This document shows, in pieces, positions 1 to 6,600 of a DNA stretch of 10,515 nt. The notes under the pieces were generated by a model. The model worked only from the letters and a program-made list of their open reading frames with translations, made no database searches and had not been told where the DNA came from. Position 1 is the first letter of the stretch. Every line of letters starts with the position of its first letter. Made by a program: the position numbers and the translations under genes. This stretch comes from CALCCV01 sp964388665. Its GTDB lineage: Bacteria; Bdellovibrionota; Bdellovibrionia; Bdellovibrionales; Bdellovibrionaceae. The stretch covers positions 1-10,515 of the forward strand of contig CAYMBJ010000106.1 in assembly GCA_964388665.1 (NCBI GenBank). The letters are read 5' to 3'.

Positions 1-90
1 CCAATCAGAATGCGACCACTCGGCTTAGTAGCTTTTTGAAGCCATGGAATTGCAGACTTCATTCCGCCCAACGCATGTGATGATCCGGTT
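1..90 (-). pseudogene. C-terminal part of a class I SAM-dependent methyltransferase, cut by the IS
   Basis: Read on the minus strand from base 89 to base 3, an open frame gives 29 residues that start TGSSHALGGMKSA and end ATKPSGRILI. This resembles the late Rossmann part of class I SAM methyltransferases: a GSSHALGG-type motif after strand 4, a helix, then the KPSGRILI turn and strand 5. The frame continues beyond base 1, so the C-terminal end is outside the window. Upstream, the frame enters the left inverted repeat of the insertion sequence and meets TGA at 105-107. The N-terminal coding part is not present on the other side of the IS, where a tRNA gene lies. The gene is therefore 5'-truncated and probably inactive. 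The family call rests on a short motif; the substrate cannot be guessed. Confidence 0.6.
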
Positions 91-103
91 GGGTTCTTCT
101 CAC
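91..103 (+). repeat. Left terminal inverted repeat of the ISL3-type element
   Basis: The sequence is GGGTTCTTCTCAC. It pairs with the reverse complement of 1415-1427 with a single mismatch at position 8. Similarity falls away further inward. Confidence 0.8.
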
Positions 104-203
104 ATCAGAGTATATGGTAATGAGTCAAGAGATAGTGAGCAATAGGCCTCATTATCGATAAGATTGTTTTACCACAAACAGCTTTTCGACAGGAAAAAGG
201 CCC

Positions 204-1403
204 ATGCTCAATTCGCATTTAAGTTCATTTTTGTTAGGAACGGAACTCAAAGCTATATCCATGAAGCAAGTCGCTAAAGGATATCTTTGGGAGGTTGAAA
301 AAACCAGATCAGCATCACTGTGTAAGCACTGCGGGTCAGCCAGAGTTGTGCGCGCTGGGAAAATTGCGTCCACAATGCGTGAGGAACCAATTCGTCAAAC
401 CTGCTTATGGCTAAAGATTCATAAGCACCGGATTCACTGCAAGGACTGCAAGCGCACTTTTGCTGACGCAGTTGAGGGCGTCTTGTTTCGGCGTAAAACG
501 ACTCAAAGGTTTCGCAAGTTCATTGCCCAAGCTTGTGGTAAGATGAGCGATCTAAAGACCGTCTGTCGCTCTTATGGAGTTTCCTGTGGCTTTGTATATT
601 CGACCTACTACGAGCAAGTGGAGATCAAACTTAGAGAGCGCACCAACGCTCTTCAATGGCCTGAGGCCTTGGAAGTTGATGAGCATTTTTTTCGCCGAAA
701 AAAGGGAGCAACCGAGTTTGTGACCATGTTTACAGATCTTGGCAAAAGGCGCTCCTTTGAAATGGTTCATGGCAAAGACCACGCTTCAATGCTAGAGCAA
801 ATCAAAACCATTCCTGGCAGGGACAGAGTGAAATGGGTTGTGATTGACATGTCCAATACATACAAAAGTTTCGTCAATCGACACTTTCCCAATGCGCAGA
901 TCACGGCCGACAAGTTTCATGTGTTGAGACTATTCTCCCCTCATATAATGAAGGCCGGAGCGGCCATACATGGCGCCAGAAAGGAACTCAAAATCCGACG
1001 AAAGTTACTGCGTAGTCGACAAAAGCTTGAGTACTTTGAGAGATCCGAAATTGATTTTTATCTCAAAGATCACCCTGAATTGAATGAACTTTATAGAGCT
1101 AAAGAAAGGGTGTATGAGTTTTACAGAATAAAAGGAGTGGCCCGCGCTGCCATCGCCCTTCATAAGCTCATTGCAAGATTTCAATCGTCAGCAGTTTTGG
1201 CCATCCAAAAAATGGCCAAAACCTTCAAGCGCTGGCGTCAAGAAATTCTTTGTTACTTTGCCAAGGGGTATACGAATGGATTTACGGATAGAATGAATGG
1301 CGCCGGAAAGCTTGTCCAGAGGAGGGCTTTCGGGTATAAGAGCTTTAAAAATTACCGACTGAGATTGCTAAGTGCTTATCTATACTCGGGCTGCGCGATG
1401 TGA
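204..1403 (+). CDS. ISL3-family transposase
   Basis: This 399-residue protein catalyses cut-and-paste movement of the surrounding IS. The N-terminus has the usual short ISL3 leader, then a zinc-ribbon made of C40-x2-C43 and C79-x2-C82, followed by a helix-turn-helix-like DNA-binding region (about 95-140). The RNase H-like catalytic core begins at EALEVDE with D159, and the second acid is D215 in WVVIDMS. A YTNGFTDRMNG motif and a basic GYKSFKNYRLRLL tail close the protein. Length and order match complete family members, with no frameshift. The third catalytic position, normally Glu in the TNG..E..N motif, appears to be D362, which could lower or abolish activity. The ATG at 204 is preceded by AGGA at 191-194, a suitable ribosome binding site. 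The gene ends 24 bases before the right end of the element. Confidence 0.93.
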   Translation: MLNSHLSSFLLGTELKAISMKQVAKGYLWEVEKTRSASLCKHCGSARVVRAGKIASTMREEPIRQTCLWLKIHKHRIHCKDCKRTFADAVEGVLFRRKTTQRFRKFIAQACGKMSDLKTVCRSYGVSCGFVYSTYYEQVEIKLRERTNALQWPEALEVDEHFFRRKKGATEFVTMFTDLGKRRSFEMVHGKDHASMLEQIKTIPGRDRVKWVVIDMSNTYKSFVNRHFPNAQITADKFHVLRLFSPHIMKAGAAIHGARKELKIRRKLLRSRQKLEYFERSEIDFYLKDHPELNELYRAKERVYEFYRIKGVARAAIALHKLIARFQSSAVLAIQKMAKTFKRWRQEILCYFAKGYTNGFTDRMNGAGKLVQRRAFGYKSFKNYRLRLLSAYLYSGCAM

Positions 1404-1414
1404 ACAACAGTTGC

Positions 1415-1427
1415 GTGAGGAGAACCC
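1415..1427 (-). repeat. Right terminal inverted repeat of the ISL3-type element
   Basis: Read on the minus strand the sequence is GGGTTCTCCTCAC, matching the left end at 12 of 13 positions. It lies just beyond the transposase stop codon. Confidence 0.8.
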
Positions 1428-1449
1428 AGAACTGGAGAACCAGAACTGG
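1421..1449 (-). repeat. Imperfect tandem repeat between tRNA 3' end and IS right end
   Basis: On the plus strand AGAACCCAGAACTGG (1421-1435) is followed at once by AGAACCAGAACTGG (1436-1449), differing by one C. The first copy overlaps the terminal seven bases of the IS. The second contains the encoded CCA end of the tRNA. Each holds a CCAG/CTGG mini-palindrome with only two bases between the arms, so it is not a convincing terminator. Confidence 0.6.
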
Positions 1450-1523
1450 TGCGGCCGGAGAGATTCGAACTCCCGACACCCTGGTTCGAAGCCAGGTACT
1501 CTATCCAGCTGAGCTACGGCCGC
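1447..1523 (-). tRNA. tRNA-Arg, anticodon UCG, CCA encoded
   Basis: On the minus strand the 77-nt sequence folds into a standard cloverleaf. The acceptor stem is GCGGCCG/CGGCCGC, the D-stem is GCTC/GAGT and the anticodon stem is CCTGG/CCAGG with loop CTTCGAA. The T-arm is GGGAG-TTCGAAT-CTCTC, the discriminator is A and the genomic CCA lies at 1447-1449. Anticodon TCG (positions 34-36) predicts arginine and reads CGA/CGG codons. Only wobble pairs (one in the D-stem, one in the T-stem) deviate from Watson-Crick pairing, so it should be functional. No clear terminator follows: the IS begins 20 bases beyond the 3' end and may have displaced the original one. Confidence 0.97.
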
Positions 1524-1535
1524 ATTCTGGGACAG

Positions 1536-1565
1536 ACCATAGCCGTTTTTGGTAGACTCTGGCAA
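1536..1565 (-). promoter_or_regulatory. Candidate sigma-70 promoter of tRNA-Arg
   Basis: On the minus strand, TTGCCA (1560-1565) and TATGGT (1536-1541) are separated by 18 bases. The -10 box lies 12 bases before the mature 5' end of the tRNA, which would give a short leader. Both boxes match the consensus at four of six positions, so this is a plausible but unproven call. Confidence 0.4.
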
Positions 1566-1699
1566 TTCAAGAGCAATTTGGCCAGTCGCGTTGCCTTCCT
1601 CATATTTCTCGCCCACCGTCGAGGAACTTTCGGCTCTCTAGTATTCTTTAAAAATTACTGGTGACTCCACAAGACAAAATGCGAGAGGCTCTAAACTCA

Positions 1700-2551
1700 A
1701 TGTTCGAGTTATTTTTTACAGTCCTTATCGTAATGCTCGTCTTCTTAGGCGGGCCTGTTTCCCTCCTATATTTTATGCAACACCATCTACTTTATCATCC
1801 TAATAATATTCCCAATTCCTATCGTCTTGAATACGACAGTCCATTCACTGAGGGTTTTTTTGCACTGGATGGCGGGCAAAAGATCCATTATTACTATTTT
1901 CCTTGTCTGGCCCAGTTTTCAGATACCGAGTCTGTCAATCCTTTACCTATGGTTCTTTATTTTCATGGAAATGCTGGAGATTTAGCCCTCTGGCGAAACA
2001 TTGCGGCTGAATTGAACATTAAAACCAAATGCTCTGTTTTGATCATGGACTATCCTGGTTTCGGAAAAAGTGACTCGAGGTTGGCCCGTGATCACAACCT
2101 GTTAATAGATATGGCGATAAAGGCCTTTGATCTCGCTGAGCAGTTAGAGCCATATTCAAAGAAAGTGCTCTATGGCAAGTCTCTTGGTTCAGGAGTGGCC
2201 GGCGAATTGGCTAAATTTTTAGAGCAGGATCCTACCAGAAGAGATAAGTTGGCCGGACTTGTTTGGGAAACTCCCTATTTGAGTCTGCGAAAAATTGGCC
2301 ATGAAAGGCATTCCTGGGTGCCTAAATTTTTGATAAGAAACCAAATGAGTAATGAAGGACTGAATTCACGAAGCTTGCCGATCCTCATCTTGCACGGCCA
2401 TGATGACGATGTCATTCCTTTTTCTCATGCTCAGGAGCTCGCCAGTAGGTATTCTCAAGCAAAGCTGATTTCCTTTGCCAAGGGCGGCCATAGCAATTTG
2501 AATTTGTATCCAGAATTCTGGGTAAATCTTCAACGCTTTTTAAGGATATAA
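1700..2551 (+). CDS. Membrane-anchored alpha/beta hydrolase (Bem46/ABHD13-like)
   Basis: This is a serine hydrolase of the alpha/beta fold, substrate unknown; relatives act as esterases, acyl hydrolases or thioesterases. Numbered from the ATG at 1700 (283 residues), residues 2-25 form a hydrophobic N-terminal segment that should anchor the enzyme in the inner membrane. Next come the oxyanion-hole motif HGNAGD (89-94), DYPGFGKS, the nucleophile elbow GKSLGSG with S161, an acidic residue D236 in HGHDDDVIP, and H264 in KGGHSNL. The catalytic triad looks complete. The frame is open to a GTG at 1661, but no Shine-Dalgarno sequence precedes it. The ATG at 1700 has GAGAGG 11 bases upstream and keeps the whole anchor, so I prefer it. 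The gene is divergent from the tRNA, converges on the module remnant, and shows no operon partner. Confidence 0.85.
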   Translation: MFELFFTVLIVMLVFLGGPVSLLYFMQHHLLYHPNNIPNSYRLEYDSPFTEGFFALDGGQKIHYYYFPCLAQFSDTESVNPLPMVLYFHGNAGDLALWRNIAAELNIKTKCSVLIMDYPGFGKSDSRLARDHNLLIDMAIKAFDLAEQLEPYSKKVLYGKSLGSGVAGELAKFLEQDPTRRDKLAGLVWETPYLSLRKIGHERHSWVPKFLIRNQMSNEGLNSRSLPILILHGHDDDVIPFSHAQELASRYSQAKLISFAKGGHSNLNLYPEFWVNLQRFLRI

Positions 2552-2582
2552 TGTAAAGATACCTTACAATCTGATATGCCAA

Positions 2583-2879
2583 CTACCAACTGATTGAAGG
2601 CAGTGAGAGTTCGCAAGTTTTTCCAAACCGACTGGGTACGAGTGCCTTGAATTTAAAGGTACCTGATGAACCCAGAGTGCCAATATTAGAGTTTGTTGCG
2701 GTTTAGGTGGCCGCTTGTGCATAAGAACCTGTGGTTGTAACATTCGTCCAAGCAGACCCATTCCAATATTTATAAGTGGATCCGTCGTCGCTGGACACCT
2801 GAAATTTTACATCGTCAGCAGCTTTTACAAGCTCCGGTATCTTGATTTCAATTTTTACGATGCCCATTTGTAGCGTCAT
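2583..2879 (-). pseudogene. Broken third copy of the terminal module of the giant modular protein
   Basis: Minus-strand translation from the ATG at 2877-2879 gives a short unrelated leader (MTLQMGIVKIEIKIPEL). It is followed by a stretch closely matching the last 75 or so residues of the neighbouring giant protein: DDVKFQVSSDDGSTYKYW, TTTGSYAQAA, TATNSNIGTL, KFKALVPS and KTCELS, ending SISW-stop at 2583. The frame is kept throughout except for TAA at 2703-2705, where the giant gene has TAT (Tyr), so translation would stop after 58 residues. The segment also lacks the GDCG cysteine that both intact copies have. AGGAG at 2891-2895 precedes the ATG at suitable distance and also precedes an ATG at 2884-2886 in another frame that encodes only 12 residues. 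It looks like the 3' end of a deleted tandem paralogue or duplication. Confidence 0.8.
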
Positions 2880-2981
2880 ACTTCATTGTTCTCCTTCCGG
2901 TCTTATATGACTTTCTTATTGAGACACAATTTTTTTACGCTACCTTATGCTTTGCCATTTGTTCTAGTGACTTTGAGGTTT

Positions 2982-3647
2982 CTACCAGCGGATGGATGGC
3001 GACGACAGTTCGCAAGTCTTTCCGTACTGGCTGGGCACAAGAGCTTTAAATTTGAAAGTTCCAGAAGAAGCAAGGGTGCCAATATTTGAGTTTGTGGCGG
3101 TATAGGCCGCTGCCTGTGCATAGGATCCAGTCGTGGTTACGCTTGCCCATGCAGAACCATTCCAGTATTTGTATGTGGACCCATTGTCACTTGAAATCTG
3201 GAATCTGACATCGTCGACCGTGCCGCAGTCCCCAGCTTTGGTCAGATTGAATTGCGTAAGCGCCGATGGGAATGCTCGACCAACAGTGGTCGTTATTGCT
3301 ACTGCAGGAATTGAAGCGACCGACTGAATGTCTGGTATGCATGGTGAGCCGGAGCACAGATTGTTTTCATCATCTGACTCCAAGATTGCTCGATATTGGA
3401 AGTACCTTGCCGGGTCTGGATTGAAAGCCCAACCGGCAACTGCCGTTATCCATTTTGTGAAATCCAGAATCGGCGAGAGTAAATTCACGGTTCCCGATCC
3501 TTCGCCACTCGCAGCAACCGACGCCATGTTGTGAAGCTCTGAAAACCAAGTCGACGCCGTGTTATCGGGACCTTTGAACGAAGGACTATCCGAGCAGTCG
3601 AATTGAGTACAAGTGCGAAATTGGAATTTGTTACGATTGGCACCACG
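2982..3647 (-). other. Cysteine-containing terminal modules, copy 2 (C-terminus)
   Basis: Residues 2274-2494 repeat the unit 1 modules, with CTQFDC, DENNLCSGSPC, AGDCGTVDDVRFQ, YKYWNGSAW and KTCELS. The protein ends SIRW with no anchor, barrel or sorting tail. Its last 75 or so residues recur, damaged, at 2583-2879. Confidence 0.75.
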
Positions 3648-6600
3648 GCGGTAAAGCTGGAGTGCTTCTGCATGTGAGATTTGGCGATTCCAGATACTAA
3701 ATTCATCGATAAAACCTTTAAAGTAGCTTCCTGCACTGTATGAAGAGTATCCCAATGTGATATGAGATTGGGTTGCAAAAGCTGTGCTGGTTTGTACTCC
3801 TGAGTATCTCTTTCCGTCGGCATATAAGAATTGACCAGCGGCACCGAGCGAGTGAACCACATGGTGCCATTGTCCATCCGAATAATTGAATCCGCTACTG
3901 CAGAATATTTCAGGCCCTGAATGAGATCCTCTGACACAGAGATTTCCGGTGTCGTCTACATAGATATTTCGATCGTGGCTTCCACAATTCGCAGTTGTGC
4001 AATTTGAGGCCTGAAATATACCTTTTTTGGTCGAGCCAATTTTTTTGAACCATAGACTCACCGTATGTCCATTCTCTGGTATGTCCAAGGCTGCATAGGC
4101 GTAGTCATCTATACCGTCAAAGTACGCGGCTTTGTTGAAAACTCCAGGCTGGGCTGTAGTGACAGTGCCACCTTCTATCAAATGGTGAGTAAGGCCGGAG
4201 TAGTCTAGAAAATCTTCGGAAGATGGTCCGGTATCTAAAGAAGTTTCGTTGAAGTGCCATAATCCTACTAAACCATTTGCCAAATCTTCACCACCCGACG
4301 ATATTGCCGAGTAGTCTGCTGAAGACTCGGTATCAGGAGCTCCATTGGCATCAGAATCTCCAGAAAGTTCTTTGAAAAATGGCAGGGAAGTCAACCAATT
4401 GAACTTTGTCCACGCGGAACCAATTGGCAATGAATTGACGGGGGAATTATAGATTCCTCCAAACTTGGAGTTTTGCCGTATATAAATTTGCAAGATTTCG
4501 CTAGAGGTGAGTTCTGCACTAAAAAATGAAACCTCATCGATCTGGCCATTGAAATACATGGCTCCCCATGCATCTTTGCCAATGACCAAATTTTGATTGG
4601 CGTTGTAGTTTAGGGTTCCAGATGCGGGGGTTTCATTTTTTAAATTTCCATTCACATAAATTCGAATTCTACTATCTGCCTTTACAGTGCCACAAACATG
4701 TTGCCAGATGTTAGTCTGAATCGGATTGTCAGTAGTTCCAGCAACCACCCAGGCCGAAGTATCTCTCATATGGAAGTAAATATTTTGATTCACCAAACTG
4801 AGCAAAAGGGAGTTATTGGTATTCGTCGTGCGATTTGTGACCACGCCTACATTGCCTGCGATTAGGGTGGCGGGATTGATCCAAGCGCAGACGGTCGCCG
4901 TGTTCGCCGGATGAAAGTCTGCATGATAAGGGACTGTGATATAGTTTGTCGAACCATCAAAAGCCAATGCACCAGATCCCAACTTTGAAGAGCTCGCCCA
5001 GGCGGGAGTCCCTTGGACTGTTCCATTGTGGCCATTACCAGTTTTATCAAGCGCATCCCCATTGAGACTCCAGTAACCAACAAGACTGCTCCATTGGGGG
5101 GTCCAAGAGGCGTTGAGTTCTTCCTGGGAAAACGTAGGTAATTGTTTGTTATAGAGATATTTGACTTCGCTGCCAGTTAAAGTGGTATTCCATATTGCTG
5201 TCTCGTCTATCAGGAAGTGATTACCTGGATCAGTTCCAGAAGTATAAAAGGTCAGATCATGGGCATTGGTCGCTAATACGCCCGATCCGGTGAGAGCCCC
5301 TTGAGGTATGCCATTGACATAGAGCTGCCCGCCTGTTGTTGAGTTATAGGTCAAGGCGACATGATACCATGTTCCTACTGTCAAAAGGTAATCTGCTGAA
5401 ATAGTTCCCCATGTTCCGCCACGATTCCCAAAGAACTGAACTTTGTTTACGTTTCCACCAGATGCAGAACCGAAAAAATACATCACAAAGTTTGCATCAG
5501 AAGTGCCAAAATTCCACTTGCTGATAGGCCAGTCGGCATTTCCGGATACGGTTATCAAAGGTTTGAACCACATCGAAACTGTCAGATTGGTAGTAAATTG
5601 AAGTGCCGGCGTGTCTGCGCGCGAAAGATTTAACCAGTCTGACATCACGACAGAGTGTGACCCCAAAATCTTGTCAGTACTGTTGTAGGCCAGCGAACCC
5701 GACACGCCTGATAGAGTAAGGCCATTAGGACCGGCGTCTGTCAAATCATTGTTAAAGCGCCAGAGGCCCACAAGCCCTGCAGGCTGAGGCACTGAAGTGG
5801 CTGTCAATTCAGCGCCCGCAGGCAAAGTTGAACTCAAGGTCAGTTTCTGTGTGGGTACACTATATACAGTCCCCACATGAGTACCCGCATCAAACTCTCC
5901 TTGCGTATCGTGTGTGAGATCAAGCGGTGTGAGTGTCGCTTTGTTCTGGGCTTGTGAAGTTGTAAACAGAGTCCCATCGAAGGTAAAGTGCCCAGCCGTA
6001 CCGAAATTCCAGGCATCTTCACGGTAGGTAAAGCCTCCAGTTGAAGTTACCGAGCGCGTGCCAGAGGGTTGCGATCCCACTGAGTTTAAAAGCACCACAT
6101 CAGCTGCTCCGCCAGTTCCTGCTGGAGTCACGCAAGTGAACGCGGTTCCACTGATAACATTGGGGCTTGTGCATACAGCTCCTCCCACGGTGGCAGTCGC
6201 TCCTGATAAAAAGCCAGTGCCAGTGAGTGCAATCGTAGTTCCACCCGCACCTGTTCCCTCTGTTGGTGAAACTCCAGAGATGGTGGGCGCATCATCATTG
6301 GTGATCGTACCTGCTGCGGAAGCTGTCGAGATCGTCGAGTTTGTCGGGTTTGACAATGTGACCGTAATGGTCTCATCTCCTTCGGCAACGCTATCTGGTG
6401 TGAGGGTGACAGTGATAGTCTTACTCGTATCTCCAGCTGCAAAGCTGAGCGAACCCGAAGCGGTTGAGTAGTCTGAGCCAGCAGTGGCGGTACCATTGCT
6501 GGTGGCGTAATCCACGGTGACGGCTTGTTCTGTGAGTCCTGTTTTTGTGACGGTCATGATCAATGATCCTGAGTCTTCAAGAGCTGAGTTGGCTGCAATC

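Larger units (their letters stand above)
91..1427 (+). mobile_element. Complete ISL3-family insertion sequence, 1337 bp
   Basis: The element is bounded by inverted repeats at 91-103 and 1415-1427 that match at 12 of 13 positions, and it encloses one transposase gene filling most of its length. Size, GGG-type ends and transposase type fit the ISL3 family, which usually makes 8-bp target duplications. The flanking octamers here (ATCCGGTT on the left, AGAACTGG on the right) do not match, so no target duplication is visible. With the cut methyltransferase gene on only one side, this suggests a rearrangement after insertion, for instance recombination between two copies of the element. Confidence 0.85.

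Noticed and set aside
1421..1449. CCAG/CTGG palindromes as a rho-independent terminator of the tRNA
   Set aside because: Only two bases separate the arms, so a stable hairpin cannot form, and no T-run follows.
1447..1523. tRNA-Arg as attachment site of an integrated genomic island
   Set aside because: No integrase gene and no second copy of the tRNA 3' end are visible; the adjacent mobile element is a transposase-type IS.
2552..2575. Inverted repeat TGTAAAG / CCTTACA between the convergent genes as a terminator
   Set aside because: The stem is short and AT-rich, has a mismatch, and no T-run follows.
2902..2929. TTGTGT-16-TATAAG on the minus strand as promoter of the module remnant
   Set aside because: The start of transcription would fall on the AGGAG ribosome binding site itself, and the -35 box is poor.
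6058..6471. Plus-strand open frame of 137 codons, with a similar one at 9625-10053
   Set aside because: Both lie opposite the Calx-beta/IPT coding of the two units and resemble each other only because the sense strand is duplicated. They are rich in Val, Pro and Ala and have no independent evidence.
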